Positions 43,077 through 51,136 of a DNA stretch of 64,000 bases are shown here, piece after piece. The DNA lies in NCBI RefSeq assembly GCF_002261355.1, contig NZ_NEVU01000003.1, positions 682,001 through 746,000 on the forward strand. The letters are read 5' to 3'. Under the pieces are notes generated by a model that searched no databases, was not told where the DNA came from, and saw only the letters and a list, made by a program, of their open reading frames with translations. Origin of the DNA: Bordetella genomosp. 12 (GTDB lineage Bacteria; Pseudomonadota; Gammaproteobacteria; Burkholderiales; Burkholderiaceae_B). Numbering within the stretch: the first letter of the stretch is position 1; each line of letters begins with the position of its first letter. Made by a program: the position numbers and the translations under genes.

Positions 43077-44897
43077 ATGCTGTCCTCGCATCCCCCATTG
43101 AGGCAGCGCGTGACATCCTTGTCCGGCCCGTCAAGACTCCGCCCTCCTACAAGCTGGGACGATCCATTGAACAACACTTCATTTGAGCAGGATGGCCAGG
43201 CCAAGCACGAGGACGCCCCCGCTTTCCTGGCGCGGCTGCGTGACGTGGTCGGCACCGCGCATGTCCTGACCGACGAGCAACGTACCCGGCGCTACCGAGC
43301 CGGATTCCGGTTCGGATTCGGGCGAGCCATCGCCGTGGTGCGGCCGGGCAGCCTGCTGCAACAGTGGCGCATCGTGAAGTTGTGCGTTGAACACAACAGA
43401 ATCGTCATCATGCAGGCGGCCAATACGGGGCTGACCGGCGGCTCCACGCCAGACGGCGACGGCTACGATCGCGAGGTGGTGATCATCAGCACCTTACGGA
43501 TGAAACGTGTCGATCTCATCCGCGACGGCCAGCAGGTGATTTGTCTGCCTGGCGCCACGCTGGATCAGCTCGAACAAGCGCTCAAACCCCTCGGCCGGGA
43601 ACCACACTCCGTCATCGGATCTTCGTGCATCGGCGCCTCCGTACTGGGCGGGATCTGCAACAACTCTGGCGGATCCTTGGTGCAACGCGGCCCCGCCTAT
43701 ACCGAGATGGCCTTGTACGCCCAGTTGACCCAAACAGGAGAGCTGCAACTCATCAACCATCTTGGTGTGCAGCTCGGTTCGGATGCAGAGGAGATACTGG
43801 GCCGCCTGGACGCCGGTGACTACCGTGCCGCTGACATCACGGATGAGGCCCGCCGAGGCTCCGACCACGGTTATGCACAACACGTCCGGGATGTCGAGGC
43901 AGATACGCCGGCTCGATACAACGCGGATCCCGGCCGGCTCTTCGAAGCGTCCGGCAGCGCCGGAAAAGTCATTCTGTTTGCGGTACGGCTAGACACCTTC
44001 CCCGCCGAGAGCCAGACAGAAGTGTTCTACGTGGGCACCAATGACCCCCAGGATCTGAACGATATCCGCCGATTTCTCTTGACTGCCATGCCCACGTTAC
44101 CGATCTCAGGAGAGTATCTGCATCGGGACGCCTTCGACATCGCCGACGTCTATGGAAAAGACACCTTCATCACCATCCGCAAACTGGGCACGGCCAGGAT
44201 TCCGAAGTTCTTCGCAGCCAAGGCGTGGTTTGACAATGTCTGCGCGCGCCTCCCCTTTCTGCCTAAGCACAGCAGCGACAGACTCCTGCAATGGTTGAGC
44301 CGACGCTTCCCTGACCACCTCCCGGCGCGGTTGCGCACGTATCGTCAGTCCTATGAACACCATCTCATGATCAAGGTGTCGGCCGGCCTGATCGAGACCG
44401 TACGGACATTCATGGAGAGTTATTTTCACGCGCGGGAAGGCGACTTCTTTCTTTGCAGTCCGCAGGAGGGCGTTGCGGCATTTCTCTTACGCTTTAGCGC
44501 GGCGGGCGCGGCGATACGCTATCGTGCGGTTCACCACGAAGAAGTCGAGGATATCGTTGCCCTGGACGTCGCATTGCGGCGCAATGATAGAAATTGGGTG
44601 GAGCAGCTTCCGCAAGACATGGAGGCCGCCTTCATCAAGAAACTCTATTACGGGCATTTCCTCTGCCATGTCTTCCATCAGGATTACATTGTCAAACGGG
44701 GCACCGACTGCCTGGCACTTGAACATCGCATCTGGAAACTGCTGGATGCGCGCGGTGCCCGCTATCCTGCCGAGCACAACGTCGGTCACCTGTACGATGC
44801 GCCCCCGGAGCTCAAGGCCTTCTACCGGCAACTGGATCCTTGCAATCAGTTCAACCCGGGCATCGGCCGAACCTCCAAGCTCGCAGACTGGGCGTAA
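43077..44897 (+). CDS. dld: Quinone-linked D-lactate dehydrogenase
   Basis: About 606 residues from ATG 43077, which has GAGGG upstream. ATG 43062 and TTG 43167 are alternatives, and similarity to E. coli Dld (571 aa) starts only about residue 40. The FAD-binding part has IVIMQAANTGLTGGSTPDG and HSVIGSSCIGASVLGGICNN, and the membrane-binding/cap parts include HREGD-like stretches and the conserved YYGHFLCHVFHQDYIVK. Residues PAEHNVGHLY and NPGIGRTSK end the protein. The resemblance to E. coli Dld is high throughout. It oxidises D-lactate to pyruvate and feeds electrons to quinone. In this island it could oxidise lactate made from the aldolase product. Confidence 0.92.
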   Translation: MLSSHPPLRQRVTSLSGPSRLRPPTSWDDPLNNTSFEQDGQAKHEDAPAFLARLRDVVGTAHVLTDEQRTRRYRAGFRFGFGRAIAVVRPGSLLQQWRIVKLCVEHNRIVIMQAANTGLTGGSTPDGDGYDREVVIISTLRMKRVDLIRDGQQVICLPGATLDQLEQALKPLGREPHSVIGSSCIGASVLGGICNNSGGSLVQRGPAYTEMALYAQLTQTGELQLINHLGVQLGSDAEEILGRLDAGDYRAADITDEARRGSDHGYAQHVRDVEADTPARYNADPGRLFEASGSAGKVILFAVRLDTFPAESQTEVFYVGTNDPQDLNDIRRFLLTAMPTLPISGEYLHRDAFDIADVYGKDTFITIRKLGTARIPKFFAAKAWFDNVCARLPFLPKHSSDRLLQWLSRRFPDHLPARLRTYRQSYEHHLMIKVSAGLIETVRTFMESYFHAREGDFFLCSPQEGVAAFLLRFSAAGAAIRYRAVHHEEVEDIVALDVALRRNDRNWVEQLPQDMEAAFIKKLYYGHFLCHVFHQDYIVKRGTDCLALEHRIWKLLDARGARYPAEHNVGHLYDAPPELKAFYRQLDPCNQFNPGIGRTSKLADWA

Positions 44898-45046
44898 CCG
44901 GAGGACAACTGGCCGAACCCGCCCTGCGGCAAGGGCCTCGCGCAGCGCCCAGCCTGCCCTTTGAATCAAGGCGCCTCGCCAGGCGTGGCGCTAGAAGGGC
45001 TGCCAGGGCTTGCGGAAGATCGACGGGGCTTCGCCGATCTCGAGGT

Positions 45047-46486
45047 TCAGTGGCTGCACATCGAGATGGATCGGGCCACGAGATACCCCTCAATCGCCTC
45101 GGGTCCGCAATCCGAACCATACCCTGAATCCTTGACTCCCCCGAACGGCATTTCAACGGCAGGAATCGACGGCATATTGATCCACAGCAGTCCTGCCTGC
45201 AGTCTGCGAATAAAGAGATCGGAATACTTCAGTGAAGACGTGAAAGCATAGGCCGCCAAACCGTAGGGAAGCCGATTTGCCTCCTCGATGGCTTGCTCGA
45301 CATGGTCGAATGGCATCACGCTGGCCAGCGGCCCGAAAGGCTCTTCGTTAAACGCGAGCGCATCCGCCGGTACGTTGAAAAGCACGGTCGGCTCCCAGAA
45401 GTTGCCCGGCCTATCCAGCGCCTTTCCGCCCGCCAGCAATGTCGCGCCACGCGCCAAGGCATCGCCTGTCAGCTTTTTCATGGCCAGCACGCGCCGGGGA
45501 TTGGACAGCGGCCCCACCTGGCTTCCGGCGACCATGCCATCGTCTACCTTCAGTTGCTTTGCCCGCTCCGAAAATCGCTCGGCGAACGCCGAGGCCACTC
45601 GCGACTGCACGAGAAATCGCGAAGGTGACACGCAAACCTGACCCGAATTGCGAAACTTCGCTGCGATGCACGCATCGACCGCCAGATCGAGATCGGCATC
45701 CTCGGCGATCAATACCGGAGCGTGCCCACCCAGCTCCATCGAGGCGCGCTTCATGTACTGCCCCGCGAGCGCGGCCAACTGTTTACCGACAGCGGTCGAA
45801 CCGGTGAACGTAATCTTGCGGATCACAGGGTGAGCGACCAGGTAACTCGAAATCTGGGCAGGATCTCCGAATACCAGGTTCACTACGCCGTCGGGCAAGC
45901 CCGCTTCCTGCAAGGCCCTCATGAGTTCGGCCGGAGCCGCCGGCGTCTCTTCCGGAGCTTTGACAATCAAAGCACATCCCGCCGCCAGTGCTGCACCAAC
46001 TTTGCGCACGACCTGGGTAAGCGGGTAGTTCCAAGGGGTAAACGCCGCAACGGGGCCGATGGGATCCTTGACCACCATGTTGCGCACGTTCGCCGCCACG
46101 CGCGAAGGAACCAGGCGGCCGTAAATGCGTAACGACTCATCGGCATACCACTCCAAGGTATCCGCGGATGCCCGCACCTCGCCCATCGCCTCAGTCAGCG
46201 TTTTGCCCTGCTCTTGCGTAATGAGTTCGGCGATGAAGGCTGCGCGCTCGCGCAGTTGCTCCGCGGCCTTGCGCATAATGCGGTTACGCTCGATCGCAAG
46301 CATGCTGCTCCAGATCGAAAAACCGGTGCCCACCGCGACGATCGCATCGTCAAGATCGGCGATTTCCGCTCGGGCCACCTGCGCGAGCACTTTGCCGCTC
46401 GAAGGGGATACGACGTCGAGGGTTTTCCCCTTTGCCCCCGCCCGCCATTGTCCCGCAATAAAAAGTTGTGTGCCTGGATAAGTCAT
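45047..46486 (-). CDS. NAD(P)-dependent aldehyde dehydrogenase
   Basis: 479 residues. ALDH motifs: TPWNYPLTQVVRKVG, TFTGSTAVGKQ, base Glu in ASMELGGHAP and nucleophile Cys in SGQVCVSPSR. It resembles succinate-semialdehyde and glycolaldehyde/lactaldehyde dehydrogenases. It is last in the operon receptor-dehydratase-aldolase-ALDH, so it most likely oxidises the aldehyde released by the aldolase. 49 bp separate it from the aldolase gene. It is not a close copy of the gabD in this window. Confidence 0.88.
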   Translation of the reverse strand: MTYPGTQLFIAGQWRAGAKGKTLDVVSPSSGKVLAQVARAEIADLDDAIVAVGTGFSIWSSMLAIERNRIMRKAAEQLRERAAFIAELITQEQGKTLTEAMGEVRASADTLEWYADESLRIYGRLVPSRVAANVRNMVVKDPIGPVAAFTPWNYPLTQVVRKVGAALAAGCALIVKAPEETPAAPAELMRALQEAGLPDGVVNLVFGDPAQISSYLVAHPVIRKITFTGSTAVGKQLAALAGQYMKRASMELGGHAPVLIAEDADLDLAVDACIAAKFRNSGQVCVSPSRFLVQSRVASAFAERFSERAKQLKVDDGMVAGSQVGPLSNPRRVLAMKKLTGDALARGATLLAGGKALDRPGNFWEPTVLFNVPADALAFNEEPFGPLASVMPFDHVEQAIEEANRLPYGLAAYAFTSSLKYSDLFIRRLQAGLLWINMPSIPAVEMPFGGVKDSGYGSDCGPEAIEGYLVARSISMCSH

Positions 46487-46535
46487 GTGTGGACCTTGCT
46501 GTGTAAGCGTCGTCAGCGTGTCTGAAGCGCGGACA

Positions 46536-47330
46536 TCAATAACCCATGGCTTGAGGGCCGCGGGTCTGCAACGGGCTCAACAGGGCTTCTATGCCCTGCT
46601 TCATGAAACTGATGTCGCTGCCTGCGGCAACCAGCTGGAACCCCAGTTCGACCAAGGCCTGCGCGTTGCGTCCCGCATGCGGCAGCGTGCCGACAGGGGT
46701 GCCTGCCGCCTTGACGCGGCTGACGATGTCATCGATATATGCGGTCAGTGCGGATTGAGAAAGACCACCGCTGCGGTCCATGTCCGCCGACAGATCACTG
46801 GGCCCGATAAAGACCAGGTCCACGCCTTCGGCGGTCGCAATCTCCACAGCCTGCTCGGCCGCGCGACGCGATTCGACCTGGACGGCGACCAGCACTTCCT
46901 CGTCCGAGCGGGCGCGAAACCGTGTATCGGAGCCGTAATTCGCGGCCCTGACGACGCCAGGCGCGAGGCCGCGGGTCCCCGAGGGCGGGAACCTCGCCGC
47001 CGAGGCGACACGGCGGGCGGTTTGCACATCATCCACGCGCGGAACCACGATGCCGTGCGCGCCGCGGTCAAGAACACGAGCGATCAGCGTCACATCATGA
47101 TTGGGAACCCGTACCAAAGCGCGGGTATGCCCGCGGGACTCGAGCGCCCGGATCATAGGCGCGACGTCAGGCAGATCGAGGCACCCATGCTCCAGGTCGA
47201 TCAGTACGAAATCCAGGCCGCAAACTGCCGCGAGCTCGGCGAAGGCCGGGTTGGGCGTCGCTATCCAGCTCCCAATCAGGGCTTCGCCGCGCTTGAGGCG
47301 CGTACGCAGAGTGTCTTTGTGCTCAGTCAT
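46536..47330 (-). CDS. HpcH/HpaI-family class II aldolase
   Basis: 264 residues. Family motifs: SWIATPNPAFAELAA, FVLIDLEHG (catalytic His), ALVRVPNHD, GIVVPRVDD and the metal-binding Glu in VAVQVES, ending in an LVAAGSDISF segment. The metal-dependent TIM barrel cleaves 2-keto-3-deoxy sugar acids or 4-hydroxy-2-oxoacids to pyruvate plus an aldehyde. It lies 9 bp after the dehydratase gene, which would make its 2-keto-3-deoxy substrate. The exact carbon skeleton is unknown. Confidence 0.88.
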   Translation of the reverse strand: MTEHKDTLRTRLKRGEALIGSWIATPNPAFAELAAVCGLDFVLIDLEHGCLDLPDVAPMIRALESRGHTRALVRVPNHDVTLIARVLDRGAHGIVVPRVDDVQTARRVASAARFPPSGTRGLAPGVVRAANYGSDTRFRARSDEEVLVAVQVESRRAAEQAVEIATAEGVDLVFIGPSDLSADMDRSGGLSQSALTAYIDDIVSRVKAAGTPVGTLPHAGRNAQALVELGFQLVAAGSDISFMKQGIEALLSPLQTRGPQAMGY

Positions 47331-47339
47331 CGGCTTGCC

Positions 47340-49064
47340 TCAATAGATAATGAAGTCTTTCACGCCACCGGCCCCTTCGAGGAAATCGAAGTCGCATCCC
47401 TCCGGCGCCTGGGTTACGTGTTCTGCAAAGAGCTTGGAGTACCCTCGGGATGCAGTCGGTGCAGGCGCCTTCCACTTCTTGCGGCGGCGGGCGAGCTCTT
47501 CCTCGCTGACCAGCAGACTCAAGCGGCGCTCTTCCAAACTCAATTCAATGATGTCCCCGTCCTGAACCAAGGCAAGCGGTCCACCAATGGCAGCCTCAGG
47601 CGCGACGTGCAGCACACAGGTTCCATAGTGAGTGCCGCTCATGCGGGCGTCCGAAATACGGACCATGTCCCGCACGCCTTTGGCCAGCAGACGCTTGGGC
47701 ATCGGAAGATTGCCCCACTCCGGCATACCCGGTCCGCCCAGCGGGCCGGCATTGCGCAACACCAGCACGGTGTCTTCCGTGACCTCCAGGGCTGGGTCGT
47801 CGATCCTGTTGGTCATATCCGTTGGATTCTCGAAGACCAGGGCAGGCCCTCGATGCTGCAACAGGCGGGCGGTTGCCGCCGTCGGTTTGATGACCGCGCC
47901 GTCAGGCGCCAGGTTACCGCGCACGACCGCGTAGGCCGGCAGCGTTGAGACGGGTGTATCAAGGGTACGAATGACTGCCCGGTCGGGCGCTTCAGCATCC
48001 GCAATGGCGCTTCCCAACGTTTGGCCGCTAACGGTCAGCGCCTCCAGATGCAAATGGTCTCTGAGCTCGTTCAACACCGCAGGCAGGCCACCCGCGAAGT
48101 GAAAGTCTGCCATCAGGTGCTCGCCCGCGGGCATGAGGTTGACCAGCAACGGAATCTTGCGCCCGATGGCATCGAAGTCGGCCAACGTGATCGAAAAACC
48201 TGCCCGACGAGCCATTGCAATGATGTGGATCGCCGCGTTGGTCGAGCCGCCGCAGCCCGCGATCGCTACGATCGCATTGAGAAAAGACTCACGGCTGAGA
48301 ATTTTCGCCGGCGTACAGTCTTCCCAGATCAGATCGACAATACGCCGCCCGGCTGCCGTTGCCATGCGTTGGTGATCAGCATCCACCGCCGGAATCGATG
48401 CCGCGCCCATGGGGGATAAGCCCAAGGCCTCGATCGCGAGCGTCATCGTTGACGCAGTTCCCATGACATTGCACGTGCCGACACTACGCGTCATGCCGGT
48501 TTCAAGCTTGATCCAGTCCTTTTGCGTAATGGTGCCCGCGCGATACTCCTCCCAATACTGCTTCGAATGGGTGCCTGCACCGATTTTTTCTCCCCGCCAG
48601 GTGGCGTTGATCATCGGGCCGGCCGGGACGAACATGCAGGGCAATCCCGCGCTCACCGCCCCCATGATCATGCCCGGGCCAGTCTTGTCGCAACCGCCCA
48701 GCAGAATGGCGCCGTCGACGGGGTGAGAGCGAAGTACCTCCTCCGTCTCCATGGCCAGCATATTGCGATACAGCATGGTTGTCGGCTTGACCATGACCTC
48801 ACCCAGTGACATCACGGGAAGCTCGACAGGAAAGCCTCCACTGGCAATGACGCCGCGCGCCACGGATTCGGCTCGATCTCGCAGATGGGCATGGCAGGGA
48901 CTCAGGCCGCTCCACGTATTCAGAATCGCCACGATCGGCCGGCCCACGAACTCGTCTCTGCCGTGGCCGACTTGCTGCATGCGCTGACGGTGCATGAACG
49001 CCTTGAGCGTGTCTGCGCCAAACCAGCGTTGGCTACGCAAATCCTCCGCACTACGCTTTTTCAT
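47340..49064 (-). CDS. IlvD/EDD-family sugar-acid dehydratase
   Basis: 574 residues from ATG 49064 (AAGGA upstream). The Fe-S cluster cysteines appear in LNTWSGLSPCHAHL, LLGGCDKTGPGM and SVGTCNVMGTAST, and the C-terminal RISDARMSGTHYGT is conserved. The order of motifs and length match L-arabonate/D-xylonate dehydratases rather than IlvD of branched-chain synthesis. It should convert an aldonic acid to its 2-keto-3-deoxy form. The gene sits between the Bug receptor and the aldolase in a minus-strand operon. Confidence 0.88.
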   Translation of the reverse strand: MKKRSAEDLRSQRWFGADTLKAFMHRQRMQQVGHGRDEFVGRPIVAILNTWSGLSPCHAHLRDRAESVARGVIASGGFPVELPVMSLGEVMVKPTTMLYRNMLAMETEEVLRSHPVDGAILLGGCDKTGPGMIMGAVSAGLPCMFVPAGPMINATWRGEKIGAGTHSKQYWEEYRAGTITQKDWIKLETGMTRSVGTCNVMGTASTMTLAIEALGLSPMGAASIPAVDADHQRMATAAGRRIVDLIWEDCTPAKILSRESFLNAIVAIAGCGGSTNAAIHIIAMARRAGFSITLADFDAIGRKIPLLVNLMPAGEHLMADFHFAGGLPAVLNELRDHLHLEALTVSGQTLGSAIADAEAPDRAVIRTLDTPVSTLPAYAVVRGNLAPDGAVIKPTAATARLLQHRGPALVFENPTDMTNRIDDPALEVTEDTVLVLRNAGPLGGPGMPEWGNLPMPKRLLAKGVRDMVRISDARMSGTHYGTCVLHVAPEAAIGGPLALVQDGDIIELSLEERRLSLLVSEEELARRRKKWKAPAPTASRGYSKLFAEHVTQAPEGCDFDFLEGAGGVKDFIIY

Positions 49065-49118
49065 TTTGCTTCCTTCCCTTGACGCCACGTCGTTGGCGTG
49101 CCGCGAGTATCGAGACGA

Positions 49119-50093
49119 TCAATTGGTGGTGATGCCGGCTTGCTGGATCAGATCGCCCCAACGTTTGCGCTCTTGCGCAACGAAGGCTGCAAAGTCAGCC
49201 GAGTTCATGTAGGCTGCCTCGGCGCCCTGCGCTTCCAGCCGCTGCTTCAGTTCGGGGCTGGCCAGCACCTCCTCCAGCGCCTTGCTGACCTTCTCGATCA
49301 CTTCCGGCGAAGTACCCTTGGGCGCCAGGACGCCCTGCCACCCATAGATAAGCATGTCAGGAAGCCCGACCTCCGCCGAAGTCGGCACATCCGGGTACTG
49401 GGCGTTACGTTGCTCGCTCGGCGTGAACAAGGGGCGCAGCTTGCCGGTCTTGATCAAAGGACCTGTCACACTGAATCCATCGATCAACAAAGAGACGCGA
49501 TTGCTGATGAGATCGGGAATCGCCGCTGCGCCGCCTTTGTACGGCACATGCCGAAGGTCGATACCTGCCTGCTGCTTGAGCATTTCGGTGCCGAGTTGCT
49601 GGATCGCGCCGTTGCCGCCCGATGCGTAGGTGTAGTTTCCGGGGTTGGCCTTGGCGAGTGCCAGAAACGCCTTCGTATCTTTGGCCTGCAGTTCAGGGGA
49701 GGTCACGGCGACAAGCTGTGAGGTGGCCACTCGAGCCACTGGGTCGAGGTCCTTCGCCGGATCAAAAGACAGGTTCTGGTAGAGGGCGGGGCTGGCCGCC
49801 AGCACCCCGAGATTCGTCATCAGAAAGGTATAGCCGTCCGGGCGAGCCCGCGTCACCCACTCGGCACTGATGTTGCCGCCGGCACCCGCACGGTTCTCCA
49901 CGACGATGGATTGTCCGAGCTTGCGGGCCAGTTGATCCGAGATCTGCCTCGTCACCACGTCCAGACCCGACCCTGCCGGGAAGCCTACGACGATAGTGAT
50001 CGGGTGTTCCTCAGGCCAAGGCTTGGCCACAGCCTGAGGGGCTAAGGTGGCGAACGCGCAGGCCGCCAAAACGCCAGTAATGAGTCGCTTCAT
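49119..50093 (-). CDS. Bug/TctC-family periplasmic solute receptor
   Basis: 324 residues. A signal peptide ends at about residue 23 (AACAFATLAPQAVA). The mature protein has the Bug signatures ITIVVGFPAGSGLDVVTRQI, VVENRAGAGGNISAE and HVPYKGGAAA. Bug receptors deliver carboxylates to TctAB-type transporters. No tctA/tctB is in the operon, as is common for Bordetella-type orphan Bug genes. As the first gene of the catabolic operon it probably binds the acidic substrate or its precursor. The ACTATATAGC box lies 35 bp upstream of its start. Confidence 0.92.
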   Translation of the reverse strand: MKRLITGVLAACAFATLAPQAVAKPWPEEHPITIVVGFPAGSGLDVVTRQISDQLARKLGQSIVVENRAGAGGNISAEWVTRARPDGYTFLMTNLGVLAASPALYQNLSFDPAKDLDPVARVATSQLVAVTSPELQAKDTKAFLALAKANPGNYTYASGGNGAIQQLGTEMLKQQAGIDLRHVPYKGGAAAIPDLISNRVSLLIDGFSVTGPLIKTGKLRPLFTPSEQRNAQYPDVPTSAEVGLPDMLIYGWQGVLAPKGTSPEVIEKVSKALEEVLASPELKQRLEAQGAEAAYMNSADFAAFVAQERKRWGDLIQQAGITTN

Positions 50094-50127
50094 TGTCTTC
50101 CTCCGATGTTGGTTTTGCTATGGAGTA

Positions 50128-50137
50128 ACTATATAGC
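50128..50137. promoter_or_regulatory. ACTATATAGC box before the receptor operon
   Basis: A 10-bp sequence with palindromic core CTATATAG, 35 bp upstream of the receptor start. The identical decamer occurs before the sulfatase gene. It is a candidate operator for the GntR/UTRA regulator between them. Confidence 0.6.
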
Positions 50138-50251
50138 AATATAACAATAGAGTTCAAGAATTCTGAAGCATGCACAGCTAAGCGTGGGGTGTCGCCGCTT
50201 GTCAGCGACGCGGAGCTGATCGGCTACCCGTTTGCCCCGCCGTCGCAGAAC

Positions 50252-51061
50252 CTAGCGCGAGAGGCCATCCTGGATCTCGTTGGTACGCGAAAGCCCTTCC
50301 GTGACGACGTGCAGTTCACGTTCATTGGGAGGGATATAGATGTGCTGGTAATACACCGCATCGCGGGTTCCCACATAGCCGATAGCGCGTAACGCGATGC
50401 AGTCCGCGCTCGAGGTCAGCCCGAGGCTCTCGGCAATACGTTCATTGACGGGGCGTTGCGACAAGAAGATATCGACCCTCTTCATCGTCTGCCCGGTGGC
50501 GCGAAAGATGAGGTCTTTGAAATTCTGTCCGTCCAACTGATCCAGCGGAGCGGTAGCGAAGATCGGCAAACGCGCGGCATCGATCCAGAACACGCTATAG
50601 ACATCGAACTCGCTGCCTATGCGTATCTTGCGCGTAATTTCGACGATACGGCCTGGACCAAGCGACGGGGTCCACTCGCCCTCTCCGACCTCTTTACGCT
50701 CGACGACCTTGGGAAAAACCGGCAGATAGCCGTCCCCGCTGTCATTGACGAAACGGCAATGAAACGGGTGCGACATCTCGCCGCCAGCCTGGCGGCCACT
50801 GACGAACGAGCCCAGGCCATGGCGACGTTCGATCACGCCTTCGTCGGCAAGCTGCCGCAGGGCGCGCTGGATCGTCCCGAGGCTGATGGGCAAGGTCGCC
50901 GCGAGTTCCTGCTCATTCGGGACACGATCGCCGGCTTGCAGCTGCCCGCTCGCCACCGCGTGCACGATGGCGTCTCGCAGTGCTGTGTATTTCGGCACTC
51001 CCGTGCGCTGGAATCGTCCCAGGGCAGCCGCCAACCGTGTCGTGTCCATGGTCATGATCAT
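50252..51061 (-). CDS. GntR-family regulator with UTRA domain
   Basis: 269 residues; three in-frame ATGs (51061, 51055, 51049) compete and none has a strong Shine-Dalgarno. The winged helix covers about 20-90 (RVPNEQELAATLPISLGTIQ, then LRQLADEGVIERRHGLGSFV). The UTRA ligand domain follows from about 110. It is divergent from the sulfatase and shares the strand of the receptor operon. The ACTATATAGC boxes upstream of both units suggest it represses both until a sugar-type ligand binds. Confidence 0.88.
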   Translation of the reverse strand: MIMTMDTTRLAAALGRFQRTGVPKYTALRDAIVHAVASGQLQAGDRVPNEQELAATLPISLGTIQRALRQLADEGVIERRHGLGSFVSGRQAGGEMSHPFHCRFVNDSGDGYLPVFPKVVERKEVGEGEWTPSLGPGRIVEITRKIRIGSEFDVYSVFWIDAARLPIFATAPLDQLDGQNFKDLIFRATGQTMKRVDIFLSQRPVNERIAESLGLTSSADCIALRAIGYVGTRDAVYYQHIYIPPNERELHVVTEGLSRTNEIQDGLSR

Positions 51062-51097
51062 CTAGTTATCAGTTGCTGAAGCGTAGCATACACCATT

Positions 51098-51123
51098 ACT
51101 ATATAGCTTTAGTACTGTATAGA
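51098..51123. promoter_or_regulatory. ACTATATAGC box and imperfect repeat before the sulfatase
   Basis: ACTATATAGC (51098-51107) matches the box before the receptor operon. TACTGTATAGA (51113-51123) repeats it imperfectly, 16 bp on. The region lies between the divergent GntR and sulfatase starts. Confidence 0.6.
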
Positions 51124-51136
51124 TAAGGGGAGACCA

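Noticed and set aside
45047-49064. Classical sulfo-Entner-Doudoroff pathway
   Set aside because: The dehydratase, aldolase and ALDH fit, but sulfoquinovose dehydrogenase, lactonase and sulfonate transporter genes are absent and the sulfatase cleaves O-sulfates, so the name is not given.
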